Shown here: positions 26,033-33,944 of the stretch, one piece after another
Layout of the letters: each line of letters begins with the position of its first letter
Numbering within the stretch: the first letter of the stretch is position 1
Origin: Ferrimonas marina
GTDB taxonomy: Bacteria > Pseudomonadota > Gammaproteobacteria > Enterobacterales > Shewanellaceae
Direction: 5' to 3'
Length of the DNA: 64,000 nt
Assembly: GCF_900129905.1 (NCBI RefSeq)
Contig: NZ_FQXG01000007.1
Coordinates: 186,001 to 250,000 of the forward strand
Translations under genes and position numbers: made by a program
Notes under the pieces: generated by a model
What the model was told of the DNA's origin: nothing
Database searches by the model: none
What the model saw: only the letters and a program-made list of their open reading frames with translations

Positions 26033-26110
26033 CAGATCTTCTCGCTTGGTGCGGCGGACGCTACACTGGCGCCCACAAAAACGCGTGATTGTATTTTAGG
26101 TTGCCCGCCG

Positions 26111-27160
26111 ATGGAAGCGAACCCCACCGCCTTTGCCACCCAGATCCTTAACTGGTATCAGCAGTATGGCCGCAAGAGCCTGCCTTGGCAGCAAAACCGC
26201 ACCCCCTACCGGGTGTGGCTGTCTGAGGTGATGCTGCAACAGACCCAGGTGGCGACGGTGATCCCCTACTTCGAGCGCTTTACTGAGCGCTTCCCCACCC
26301 TGGTGGATCTGGCCAATGCCGAGGATGATGAGGTGATGCACCTGTGGACCGGGCTGGGCTATTACGCCCGTGCCCGTAATCTGCTCAAGGCCGCCCGGGT
26401 GGTTAGGGACCAGTACGACGGCCAGTTCCCCACCGAGATCGACCAGGTCGTGGCGCTGCCGGGGATCGGCCGCTCCACCGCAGGAGCGATCCTCAGCCTG
26501 TCGCTGGATCAGCACCACCCCATCCTTGATGGCAACGTCAAACGGGTACTGGCCCGGCACCAGGCGATCGACGGCTGGCCCGGCGTCAAAGCGGTGGAGA
26601 ACCGGCTGTGGCAGTTAGCGGAGCGTCATACCCCGGCTGACGGGGTGCAGCAGTACAACCAGGCGATGATGGATATGGGGGCGATGATCTGCACCCGCAG
26701 TAAACCACGCTGCACAGAGTGTCCGGTAGGTTCTGACTGCGTCGCCCAGCAGCAGGGCAACCCCCAGGACTTCCCCGGTAAGAAACCCAAGAAAGAGAAG
26801 CCGGTAAAGGCCTGCTTTTTGTTGCTGCTGCGCCACCGCGGTCAGCTCTACCTGGAGAAGCGCCCCGGAGCCGGGATCTGGGGTGGCCTATGGTGCCCGC
26901 CGCAACTCGACAGCAAGGCAGAGCTGGACAGCGCCCTGGCTCCACTTAAGGCCAGCAAGGCACCGCAGATGCTGACCCCCTTTCGCCACACCTTCAGCCA
27001 CTACCACCTGGATATCCAGCCGGTGCTGGTGGAGCTGGAACAGGCAACCACTGGCGTCGGCGAGCATGCCGGCGCCTGGTATCCGCTGGAGAAAAAGCCG
27101 GAGGTTGGGCTGGCAGCACCCACCGAAAAACTGATCCTTAGCCTGCAAAATATTGACTGA
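26111..27160 (+). CDS. mutY: Adenine DNA glycosylase MutY
   Basis: A 349-residue base-excision repair enzyme that removes adenine mispaired with 8-oxoguanine. The catalytic glutamate is in [13 protein letters not shown], the helix-hairpin-helix is [13 protein letters not shown], the catalytic Asp is in [11 protein letters not shown], and the iron-sulfur cluster motif CX6CX2CX5C ([17 protein letters not shown]) is complete. A NUDIX-like C-terminal domain recognises oxoG. ATG at 26111 gives the usual MEANP-type start; a long open frame upstream runs against trmB and was rejected. In most relatives yggX follows directly; here a 2.3 kb block intervenes. Confidence 0.96.
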   Translation: MEANPTAFATQILNWYQQYGRKSLPWQQNRTPYRVWLSEVMLQQTQVATVIPYFERFTERFPTLVDLANAEDDEVMHLWTGLGYYARARNLLKAARVVRDQYDGQFPTEIDQVVALPGIGRSTAGAILSLSLDQHHPILDGNVKRVLARHQAIDGWPGVKAVENRLWQLAERHTPADGVQQYNQAMMDMGAMICTRSKPRCTECPVGSDCVAQQQGNPQDFPGKKPKKEKPVKACFLLLLRHRGQLYLEKRPGAGIWGGLWCPPQLDSKAELDSALAPLKASKAPQMLTPFRHTFSHYHLDIQPVLVELEQATTGVGEHAGAWYPLEKKPEVGLAAPTEKLILSLQNID

Positions 27161-27232
27161 GCACAAGCGCAATGAATAACGATCAACAGCTGCGCAATTG
27201 CCCCTGGTTGGTACGCTGTGCCAAGACGGGGC

Positions 27233-27281
27233 ACTAGTTCATATGATTGCGCTAACAGCTAATTGGAATTAGCGAACTAGT
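27233..27281. promoter_or_regulatory. Nested inverted repeats upstream of the riboswitch gene
   Basis: Outer arms ACTAGTTC (27233) and GAACTAGT (27274) enclose an inner palindrome GCTAATT-GG-AATTAGC (27258-27273). An alternative pairing CGCTAA/TTAGCG overlaps it. The arrangement lies 70 bases beyond the mutY stop and about 90 bases before the riboswitch, in the likely promoter region. It may be a regulator-binding site; no T run follows, so a terminator role is unlikely. The 305-base gap (27161-27466) otherwise holds only the riboswitch. Confidence 0.5.
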
Positions 27282-27370
27282 AGCGCCAAATTGAGCCAAC
27301 AAAGCAGACTATCCTCGTTGACGAATTTGGTACACCGGTGCAATACTTTCGTTCGAACAATCCTGATGTT

Positions 27371-27449
27371 GCGCTGCCAAACCAGTTGTGAGGCTGGGAC
27401 GGAAAGCCACGGGTCTCCAACCGATGAAAAGGAGATAGCCGGGTTGCAC
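27371..27449 (+). promoter_or_regulatory. GEMM-I type (c-di-GMP family) riboswitch candidate
   Basis: The leader contains the ordered core blocks of the GEMM-I aptamer: AAACC (27379), a short hairpin CCAG/CTGG, GGGACG, AAAGCC, ACGGGTCTCC, a stem formed by TCTCC with GGAGA (27431), then TAGCCGGGTTGC up to 27448. Residues known to pack the ligand pocket fall in these blocks. Deviations: ACGCAAAGCC of the consensus is ACGGAAAGCC here, and the closing P1 stem with the immediate 5' side pairs only poorly; GTGCAA at 27337 could pair with TTGCAC at 27444 instead. The ribosome site (AGAGGA, 27455) begins six bases past the aptamer and the ATG is at 27467, so translational control is more likely than a terminator switch. 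Confidence 0.75.
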
Positions 27450-27466
27450 AATTGAGAGGACCTTCC

Positions 27467-27940
27467 ATGAAGAAGTCTATTGCCGCCCTGGCAGCCTGCG
27501 CTGCCTTCTCCGCCGCTGTCTCCGCCGAAGTGATCAACGGCCCGCTGGTTACCAAGTGGGAAACCGATAACGACACCACCATCATCAAGCACAAGAAAGG
27601 CTGGGCCCCGGTGCTCAAGCTTAAGGGCGACCGTGGTGTTGGCCTGTATATTCAGCAGGGCAATAAGCAAGCCCGCGGTATCGTGATGGAAAGTGGTGGC
27701 ACCAGTAATCAAGCTAAGCTCACCATGGGCCCAAGCTATGTGGCTGCCGGTATCGCTGGTAATCCGGGATTTACCAAGGAAACTCCGGCCGCGGTATTCA
27801 AGCTCGAGGGTAAGAAGCTCGACAACGGAACCAATGGTCACGCCGTTGCCCTGGATGTGAAGCGCCAGGCCATCTACTGGCTTGATGAGAACGGCACTAT
27901 CATTGCAGAATTGATCCCAACCCCAGTACCTGCGCCGTAA
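27467..27940 (+). CDS. Secreted protein of unknown function, riboswitch-led
   Basis: A 157-residue protein with a clear signal peptide (KKSIAALAACAAFSAAVSA, cleavage after VSA near residue 20). I recognise no family. The mature part has WETDNDTTIIKHKKGW, Gly-rich and beta-like segments (LKGDRGVGLYIQQG), DVKRQAIYWLDENGTI, and a Pro-rich end (IPTPVPAP). It has no Cys outside the signal. ATG at 27467 was chosen for the GAGAGGA ribosome site; five more codons are open upstream. Control by the riboswitch suggests a surface or matrix role tied to the sessile state, which is inference. A terminator follows. Confidence 0.8.
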   Translation: MKKSIAALAACAAFSAAVSAEVINGPLVTKWETDNDTTIIKHKKGWAPVLKLKGDRGVGLYIQQGNKQARGIVMESGGTSNQAKLTMGPSYVAAGIAGNPGFTKETPAAVFKLEGKKLDNGTNGHAVALDVKRQAIYWLDENGTIIAELIPTPVPAP

Positions 27941-27948
27941 ATATTGCC

Positions 27949-27974
27949 AAGCGCCCCCTTGCGGGGCGCTTTAC
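27949..27974 (+). terminator. Terminator after the riboswitch-led gene
   Basis: AAGCGCCCC-CTTGC-GGGGCGCTTTAC: a nine-base stem with a short T tail. The next start codon (27983) comes only nine bases later, so the downstream gene may depend on partial readthrough or on its own promoter inside this region. Confidence 0.75.
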
Positions 27975-27982
27975 TAACGCCG

Positions 27983-28351
27983 ATGAAAAAACTACTCCTG
28001 CCTTTTTGCCTGGCCATCCTGGCCGCCGCCTACCTGATCCAGTACCTTCAGCTTCAGCAGCTTCGCAGCCAACTCGCGCAGCAACAGCTGGAGATCAAGA
28101 CCCAACGGATGATGGTGGTGGATAAGGACACCAATCCCCGTATTGTCCTGGATGCCGAAGGCGAAGAGGTTACCCTGACCATGCTGGATCAGGCTGGCAC
28201 CCCAAGGCTTCAGGCGGTGATGGATGTCAATGACAGTGGCAACCTGTTCCTGTTCGATATCGAGGGTAACCCCAGGGTCGGTTTCTTCAATGAACAAAGC
28301 GGTGAGGTGCTGCAGTATCTCGACAATGTCGAACCTTTTGTTCCGCAGTAA
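27983..28351 (+). CDS. Membrane-anchored small protein of unknown function
   Basis: A 122-residue protein with an N-terminal membrane anchor (LLLPFCLAILAAAYLI) and a coiled-coil (YLQLQQLRSQLAQQQLEI, residues about 20-38). The C-terminal half has three spaced repeats of a D-x-N/G-x-PRI/V/L type: DTNPRIVLDAEG, QAGTPRLQAVMDV and IEGNPRVGFF. This looks like a small beta-repeat periplasmic domain. No family is recognised. The ATG follows a terminator hairpin by nine bases and has no obvious ribosome site, so expression is uncertain. It is convergent with the gene at 28397. Confidence 0.65.
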   Translation: MKKLLLPFCLAILAAAYLIQYLQLQQLRSQLAQQQLEIKTQRMMVVDKDTNPRIVLDAEGEEVTLTMLDQAGTPRLQAVMDVNDSGNLFLFDIEGNPRVGFFNEQSGEVLQYLDNVEPFVPQ

Positions 28352-28396
28352 AACAGCGCTGTACTGCTTGATCAGCAGCACCCGGCTCCAGCTTTT

Positions 28397-29341
28397 TTAA
28401 CGTCTGTCTTGCAGCCAATCCCAAAGCTGCTGGTTACTCGCGGAGCGCTCACCGAGACGGGCCTGCGCTGCAGAAGCCAGCTGCGAGGGATAGACCCCCG
28501 CCTCGATAAACGCCTGCACCTGCTCCATGCTATGGCTCGACACGGCCTGTCGTGCCAGGCGGTCCAGCTGGGGAGTAAACACCCCCAGATAATCCCTGTG
28601 CTGTATCCACTCCATCTGAGCCAAGGGATCAGCAAACTCGAAATTGCCATAGTCCTCACGCAACAGCTCGTTGAGCTGCGGGTCCTGCAGCCCGTAGGCG
28701 AACTCCATAAACTCGACCCCGGGCTGACTGGACTGGCGGGCATCGATGACCGAATAGAGCCCCTGCTGGCGCAGCGGATTATCCTGCGCCAGGGCGAGAA
28801 CCCTATCGGTCATCAACTCCGAATCAAGCCCAAACAACTGTTCCAGCGTTTTGTCACGCAGCTGCGGTTGTAGATGATCCATCCGCTCCAGCTGGAGAAA
28901 GTCCGCTTGTAGCAGGGCATCACCAAACTGATCAAACAGGGCCTCAAGACCTCTGGGCCCGAGAGTACCAAGCAGTTCCGGCTCACTATTGAGCTGCATC
29001 AAGGCTTCCTGCGGCTGCTGCTGGATAAGGGTGACCCAGTAGGCCTGCAGCGCCTCGGCCTCTTCAGCGGAGAGCAGAATCTCTGGCAATTCAGGTGCGG
29101 TTGGTAACGGGCCGATGGCGGGTGAATGTGCCGAGCGAGAGGGGGAAACGAGTGCTGAACTGCGCTGAGGCACCGATGTATCAGTGCCGCTCTCACCAGC
29201 TGCGGAGAGCTTTGCAGCAGCGACTGGGCTGAGCTCTGCAACGCTGCTGTCTGATGGCGCAGGCCCGGTGAGAGCCCAAATACCCGCAGCCACCATTCCT
29301 AAGGTGACGGCGCCAAGTGTCCATTTGCTGAATCGGTTCAT
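28397..29341 (-). CDS. Membrane-anchored protein of unknown function
   Basis: A 314-residue protein with one N-terminal membrane helix (LGAVTLGMVAAGIWALTG, residues about 8-25), a low-complexity Ser/Pro/Ala linker (about 28-85), and a helical C-terminal domain rich in Leu, Gln and Glu. The topology suggests a periplasmic domain. ATG at 29341 was chosen; ten further codons are open upstream. No family is recognised. It lies between mutY and yggX and is divergent from yggX, with a 179-base promoter region between them. Confidence 0.7.
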   Translation of the reverse strand: MNRFSKWTLGAVTLGMVAAGIWALTGPAPSDSSVAELSPVAAAKLSAAGESGTDTSVPQRSSALVSPSRSAHSPAIGPLPTAPELPEILLSAEEAEALQAYWVTLIQQQPQEALMQLNSEPELLGTLGPRGLEALFDQFGDALLQADFLQLERMDHLQPQLRDKTLEQLFGLDSELMTDRVLALAQDNPLRQQGLYSVIDARQSSQPGVEFMEFAYGLQDPQLNELLREDYGNFEFADPLAQMEWIQHRDYLGVFTPQLDRLARQAVSSHSMEQVQAFIEAGVYPSQLASAAQARLGERSASNQQLWDWLQDRR

Positions 29342-29520
29342 CCTGCCCCCATATTGCTTCAGCGCCATCATAGGCTTGAGTGCTTTGCCAGCTCAAGTTC
29401 GCTGTATCGTTGCTCTGACAACAGATAAGGTGGCAAAGCCGTGGCTGCGGACAACCGCGATGCTGCGACGCCTGGCGCATTCTGGTATAACTGCGCAAGA
29501 CCAACCAAGAGGATGCAGCA

Positions 29521-29793
29521 ATGGCACGTACTGTTTTTTGCCAATACCTGAACAAAGAGGCGGAAGGCCTGGATTTTCAATTGATCCCGGGCGATGTCGG
29601 CAAGCGGGTGTTCGACAACATCTCCAAGGAAGCCTTCGGTTTGTGGCAGAAAAAGCAAACCATGCTGATCAACGAACACAAGCTCAACATGATGAACCCA
29701 GAGCATCGCCAGATGCTGCAGGACAACATGGTGAAGTTCCTGTTTGAGGGTGAGGAGATCCATATCGAAGGCTACCGCCCGCCGGAGAGCTAA
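29521..29793 (+). CDS. yggX: Fe(2+)-trafficking / oxidative damage protection protein YggX
   Basis: A 90-residue protein of the YggX family, which in Salmonella and Escherichia coli is linked to iron handling and protection of iron-sulfur clusters. The N-terminal [19 protein letters not shown] with Cys7, then [20 protein letters not shown] are diagnostic. In Escherichia coli and most relatives it lies directly behind mutY; here 2.3 kb separates them. It has its own promoter region and a terminator 25 bases after the stop. Confidence 0.95.
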   Translation: MARTVFCQYLNKEAEGLDFQLIPGDVGKRVFDNISKEAFGLWQKKQTMLINEHKLNMMNPEHRQMLQDNMVKFLFEGEEIHIEGYRPPES

Positions 29794-29817
29794 GCGCCGC
29801 GCTTCATCGAACAGACA

Positions 29818-29842
29818 AGAGGCTCCTATGGGAGCCTTTTTT
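29818..29842 (+). terminator. Terminator after yggX
   Basis: GGCTCC-TAT-GGGAGCC with six T behind it, 25 bases after the yggX stop. Confidence 0.88.
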
Positions 29843-29929
29843 GCCCCCGCCGACATCGCACCCACTTGCGATACGGTCTTAATAACGCCATTCTCGAATC
29901 AGACCTGAACAAAAATCGAGCAATGCGCC

Positions 29930-31054
29930 ATGGGACAACTCAAATTCCTGTTGATGTACCTGTTGGTTCTGCCCCACTTCGCCGGCCTGTTGATAGGGGG
30001 CTGGGGCCTGTTTCTGGGGCCGCTGGCCATGGTGTTGCTGCTTTGCCTTGGCGAAGCGCTGGCCGGTGAGGATCATGAAGTCCCCGAGCCCGGTGCCGCC
30101 TGGCGCTGGAATGCCATGCTCTACCTGGCACTGCCACTGGTGGCGATGATCGCCCTGCTGGCACTTTGGTTGATGGCCCCAGGGGATCTGCTTGGCATAG
30201 GTGCGACCGTTCAGGGCCTGACCGGTTGGGACGCGGTCAGTGGCAAGGCCGACAACACCCTGCTGGGCCTGGTTGCGGCGATGCTGGGCAGCGGATTGTT
30301 GATAGCGGCGCTGGGTACCATCGTTGGTCATGAGCTTATTCATCGGCCCTGGGGCAGCCTGGGCCACTCTATTGGCCGCTGGCTGCTGGCCTTCAGCTGG
30401 GACAGTAACTTTGCTATCGAGCATGTCTATGGCCATCACCGCTTCCTCGGCTCCCCCCAGGATCCGGCCACCGCCCCAAGAGGGCGCAGCGTCTACAGCC
30501 ATATCTGGCGCTCGACCCTGGGCGGCTATCAAAGCGCCTGGCGTATCGAGGCCAAGCGTCTGGCGACGCGGCGTCAGGCCGTGCTGAGCTGGCACAATCG
30601 TTTCCTGCGCGGGGCATTGCTTAGCCTGCTGTTGTCTACCGCCGCATTGTGGCTGGCGGGCTGGGGCGGATTTATCACCTTTACCCTGGTGGCGCTGATC
30701 GCCAAGGCCTACCTGGAGATCGTCAACTACATGGAGCACTACGGCCTGGTGCGTGATCCCCGCACCCAGGTGCAGCCTCACCATAGCTGGAACAGCAACA
30801 ACGCCTTCTCAAGCTGGGCCACCTTCAACCTGACCCGTCACAGCCACCATCACGCCACCGGCGCCCTGCCCTTCTGGCGACTGCAGCCTATGCCGGATAC
30901 GCCGATGATGCCGGCGGGTTACATGACCACCCTGCTGCTGACATTGGTGCCGCCGCTGTGGTACCGCATCATGGCACCACGGCTGGATCACTGGGACCAG
31001 CATTTCGCCAGCGAGCATGAGCGGCAGCTGCTGACCCAGGGCATCAACTCATAA
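29930..31054 (+). CDS. alkB: Alkane 1-monooxygenase, AlkB-type
   Basis: A 374-residue integral membrane diiron hydroxylase that oxidises alkanes at the terminal carbon using reduced rubredoxin. Six hydrophobic helices are predicted. The diagnostic His boxes are all present: GHELIHR (HELIH), EHVYGHH (HX3HH), RHSHHHA (HX2HH) and NYMEHYGL, the HYG motif that separates alkane hydroxylases from fatty-acid desaturases. The third box reads RHSHHHA where RHSDHHA is common. Rubredoxin genes are not in the window. It precedes a thioesterase gene by 79 bases. Known AlkB proteins are about 400 residues; this is slightly short but complete. Confidence 0.88.
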   Translation: MGQLKFLLMYLLVLPHFAGLLIGGWGLFLGPLAMVLLLCLGEALAGEDHEVPEPGAAWRWNAMLYLALPLVAMIALLALWLMAPGDLLGIGATVQGLTGWDAVSGKADNTLLGLVAAMLGSGLLIAALGTIVGHELIHRPWGSLGHSIGRWLLAFSWDSNFAIEHVYGHHRFLGSPQDPATAPRGRSVYSHIWRSTLGGYQSAWRIEAKRLATRRQAVLSWHNRFLRGALLSLLLSTAALWLAGWGGFITFTLVALIAKAYLEIVNYMEHYGLVRDPRTQVQPHHSWNSNNAFSSWATFNLTRHSHHHATGALPFWRLQPMPDTPMMPAGYMTTLLLTLVPPLWYRIMAPRLDHWDQHFASEHERQLLTQGINS

Positions 31055-31133
31055 CTACCGGGTCGAATCATCGTTGTGATCCAGGTCATTTGCGTTAGTA
31101 TAAACGCTCGTTTGAATTTTGGACCTGACCAGC

Positions 31134-31664
31134 ATGTACCCGCTGTTTCGATTGCTGACCTGCACCCTGGGCGCAATGCGTGCCAACCCCCTGCACGCCG
31201 ATGCTACCGGCTCGATGTCGTTTCGCTGCCGCCCCTGGGATCTAGACCTGTTTATGGAGATGAACAACGGCCGGATCCTGACCCTGTACGATCTCGGCCG
31301 CTTTGATTTCTCCATCCGCACCGGCCTGATGAAGGCGCTGAAGAAGAACCGCTGGGGATTGGTGGTGGCGGGTAGCACCGTACGCTACCGCCGTCGTATC
31401 CGGTTGTGGGACAAGGTCACCATCAAGACCCGGGTGGTGGGAATGGATGAGCGCTGGCTCTACGTCAAGCAGTCGATGTGGGTCAAAGGAGAGGCCTGCT
31501 CATCGGTGCTGCTGCGTACCGGTATCACCGAGCGAGGCCGGGTTATCGAGCCGCGCCGGGTGATCGACGCGGTGGGTCTTGAGGATTGGCAGCCCACCCC
31601 CAGCGACTGGCCTAAGGCCTGGATCGACAGCGAAGCCCTGCGGCCCTGGCCGCCCCAGGTCTAG
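31134..31664 (+). CDS. THEM6-like thioesterase family protein (hotdog fold)
   Basis: A 176-residue hotdog-type protein resembling the THEM6/4HBT_2 group, probably an acyl-CoA thioesterase. Characteristic are MSFRCRPWDLDLFMEMNNGR, where the catalytic-type Asp and the DxxxMNNxR core lie, LGRFDFSIRTGLMKAL and VKQSMWVKGEACSSVLLRTG. ATG at 31134 gives the usual N-terminus; a TTG five codons upstream is possible. A TATAAA-like box lies 32 bases upstream. Following an alkane hydroxylase, a role in handling fatty acyl-CoA products is plausible but unproven. Confidence 0.8.
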   Translation: MYPLFRLLTCTLGAMRANPLHADATGSMSFRCRPWDLDLFMEMNNGRILTLYDLGRFDFSIRTGLMKALKKNRWGLVVAGSTVRYRRRIRLWDKVTIKTRVVGMDERWLYVKQSMWVKGEACSSVLLRTGITERGRVIEPRRVIDAVGLEDWQPTPSDWPKAWIDSEALRPWPPQV

Positions 31665-31678
31665 CGGCGATGCCACTG

Positions 31679-31706
31679 AAAACGGCGCCCGATTGGGCGC
31701 CGTTTT
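31679..31706. terminator. Bidirectional terminator
   Basis: AAAACGGCGCCC-GATT-GGGCGCCGTTTTG. It closes the alkB-thioesterase region and the leftward secreted-protein gene that ends at 31747. Confidence 0.88.
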
Positions 31707-31746
31707 GTTTCCCCTCTGTCTCGATGCACTGGCTTGTTCAAGCCCG

Positions 31747-33111
31747 TTACCTTGCCTCCATCTCCGCCAGGCTATTGCCGATCTGCAGCCGGATCTGACC
31801 AGGTGTCATCTTGGCCGCTGCAGGGAACAGCGGGAAGGGCTGACACAGGGTGTCCGGCGGGAACTGGCCGCAGGTGATGATGGCGTTGGTGTAGGGCAGA
31901 TTCTGCAGGGTCAGCAACTGCAACAACAGCTCTGGCGCCACCAGTTCAGGGTCGGGGAAGACCGGGCCAAAGCCAGGTACCTCGGTGGCGGTGAGATCAT
32001 CGGCCCGCACGTTGAACAGGTTGTAACTGGTTCCCGGCTGGTTGGCGAATCCCGCCAGCTGCTCTGGCAGCATCGGCAGGGTCACCTGGCCCATGTTCGG
32101 CGGCGTGAAGACCACCTGGAAGGCGCTGCCCTGATCGCCCTGTCGACCGATGCCGATCAGGGTATGCAGCGCAGCGTAGTCGCCCAGCTCAAACTGCAGC
32201 AGGTTGTCCTGCACCTGGATACTGCTGTACAGACCCACCGGCGGTATCGGTGTCTTGATGCTGAGGCTGGTCGTCCCGGGCGGTACCGGGCTGGCCTGCT
32301 GCAGGATAATGGGATCGAGCAGGAACTGGCTCAGCACCTGGTGTTCACCCTCCTCTTGCAGCAGTGCAAGAGTGCCGCTGCTGTTGCCGACAAACTTGCT
32401 CTCCAGCAGATAGGGCAGACTCAGGTTGAAGTAGTACCCGGCGATGGCATCCACCATGCCGTCAGAAGTCCAGTTGATGATGTTGGGCTGCTGGTCAAGG
32501 AACATATCCACCTGCTGCCCCTCCGTTAGCCCCTGGGCCGGTTGCAGCTTGTAGGCCGCCATGTTGAAAAGGCTGTCGAAGCCCTGACCCAGCAGGTAGG
32601 GATTGAACAGGTTAAGCGGATGGCTGCCATCGAGGAAGTTCACCGGCTCCACCAGCGAGAAGACAAACTCGTTGGCGTTGGGGATAAGGCTGGTGACGGT
32701 CAGCTGAGACAACATCTTGCACGGCCCGGTCTGACCGAAGTAATCGGTCAGCTGCCACAGGCCATCGTACTGGAACAGCGACTTGTGGGCCGAGGTCATC
32801 ACCACCTGTTGGCTGGGTGGCTCATTGGGGTCCTCGGGTTGAAGCTCGAACAGCTGGATGATGGAGACATAGCCGCCTTCCGGCACCAAGTTCAGCGATA
32901 CCACCCCGTTGGGGTCCGGAGTGGTGAGCATGGTCACCGCTCCGGTGGCATCGTGGATGGCGATGTCGATCAAGCTGATGGAGCAGAAATTGATATCAAC
33001 AACGGTAAACTGACTGGCCTGCTGCACCGGCGGAGCAGGGACTTCCTCAGCCTGAAGAGGGGCTGACAAGGAGAGGGCCAGGGACAAACTCAACAACATA
33101 GGCGATTGCAT
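31747..33111 (-). CDS. Secreted protein of unknown function, 454 residues
   Basis: A large predicted secreted protein. The signal peptide (MLLSLSLALSLSAPLQAE) is cleaved near residue 22. The mature part is Gln-, Pro- and Leu-rich, beta-like, with four Cys (NFCSIS, GPCKML, ITCGQF, TLCQPF), which could form two disulfides. ATG at 33111 is chosen because GAGGTGG precedes it; twelve more codons are open upstream. I recognise no domain. It is a single gene between two terminators. A role at the surface or in the periplasm is the most that can be said. Confidence 0.75.
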   Translation of the reverse strand: MQSPMLLSLSLALSLSAPLQAEEVPAPPVQQASQFTVVDINFCSISLIDIAIHDATGAVTMLTTPDPNGVVSLNLVPEGGYVSIIQLFELQPEDPNEPPSQQVVMTSAHKSLFQYDGLWQLTDYFGQTGPCKMLSQLTVTSLIPNANEFVFSLVEPVNFLDGSHPLNLFNPYLLGQGFDSLFNMAAYKLQPAQGLTEGQQVDMFLDQQPNIINWTSDGMVDAIAGYYFNLSLPYLLESKFVGNSSGTLALLQEEGEHQVLSQFLLDPIILQQASPVPPGTTSLSIKTPIPPVGLYSSIQVQDNLLQFELGDYAALHTLIGIGRQGDQGSAFQVVFTPPNMGQVTLPMLPEQLAGFANQPGTSYNLFNVRADDLTATEVPGFGPVFPDPELVAPELLLQLLTLQNLPYTNAIITCGQFPPDTLCQPFPLFPAAAKMTPGQIRLQIGNSLAEMEAR

Positions 33112-33208
33112 ACGTCCACCTCGATCTATCCAAACCGGCCAAACCATAGTCCGGTAGCCCGTCTTTGCCAGAGAGATTGGCTATATCCCCATCGCCAGCA
33201 GGCATGAA

Positions 33209-33231
33209 AAAACGCGGCACCGGGCCGCGTT
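33209..33231 (-). terminator. Terminator after the DUF3010 gene
   Basis: Stem AACGCGGC/GCCGCGTT, followed on the minus strand by six T. It lies 18 bases past the DUF3010 stop. Confidence 0.85.
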
Positions 33232-33248
33232 GTTTCTGAAGCTTTGGC

Positions 33249-33692
33249 TCAATCGTCCGACTTGCCGAAGATCCGCAGGTTGTGGGCGCAGTAGGCCGCA
33301 TTGAAGGCGGGCTGCTGGAACTTCTTCATGCCCATGTCGGCAAAGTCCGCCAGCGGCGGGTTGCGCTTGAGCTGCTCCTTGATCTGGGTATTGCTGATCA
33401 GGCTCACCGGCAGCTCACCCAGTTGGATCGCCGCTTCCATCTTGAAGCCCGGGGCACCACCGGCAAACTTGCCCTTCTGGGCACGCTGGATGATGACGAT
33501 CTCATCCACCTGGTAGTCCGCCATCAGCTTGTGGAAGGCAAAGTGAAACTGGCGCATCCCCTCGACGGTTTCGTTACCGGAGCAGGCGATGGAGCGCTGC
33601 CGACAATCCGGCAGGTAGAAGCTCTCCACCTTGTAATCCAACAGACAGAGCACAGCTTCGGAGCCTTTAAGCTCCACACCACAAATTCGCAT
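33249..33692 (-). CDS. DUF3010 family protein
   Basis: A 147-residue protein of DUF3010, function unknown, found mostly in marine gammaproteobacteria. The N-terminal MRICGVELKGSEAVLCLLD and the central DEIVIIQRAQKGKFAGGAPG are typical; the fold may resemble an RNase H-like domain. ATG at 33692 is chosen for its match with the family; the frame stays open upstream through a terminator region and was not extended. It is probably monocistronic. Confidence 0.82.
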   Translation of the reverse strand: MRICGVELKGSEAVLCLLDYKVESFYLPDCRQRSIACSGNETVEGMRQFHFAFHKLMADYQVDEIVIIQRAQKGKFAGGAPGFKMEAAIQLGELPVSLISNTQIKEQLKRNPPLADFADMGMKKFQQPAFNAAYCAHNLRIFGKSDD

Positions 33693-33762
33693 ATCGGGCC
33701 TTTGTTTCAAATCGTATCTGGCGCGCATTGTAGCGGAAAACGCCAAAACTGTTGGTGCCAAA

Positions 33763-33790
33763 ATAAAAAAGATCCGCCGAAGCGGATCTT
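33763..33790 (-). terminator. Terminator after the ParM-like pair
   Basis: AAGATCCGC-CGAA-GCGGATCTT, followed on the minus strand by a T run (TTTTTTATTTTG). It lies 155 bases past the stop of the coiled-coil gene at 33945. I see no other element in those 155 bases. Confidence 0.82.
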
Positions 33791-33944
33791 GATGTCGTGC
33801 AGGGTTGGCGAGAGATGATGAGATGCCAATGCCCGGGCAGGCTAGGTTTGGCCGATGACAGCAAGATGACGGCAGGCTGTCATCCCGCCAACGTCGATGA
33901 ACCTTATTCCCACTTTGTGAGCCGGCTCTCATCGTCGCCTGCGC

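Noticed and set aside
25304-26110. N-terminal extension of MutY by 269 codons
   Set aside because: The extension runs opposite trmB and has shadow-type composition; the ATG at 26111 gives the normal MutY length.
33693-33932. N-terminal extension of the DUF3010 protein
   Set aside because: It would cross the terminator at 33763-33790 and add residues unlike the family; ATG at 33692 gives the usual start.
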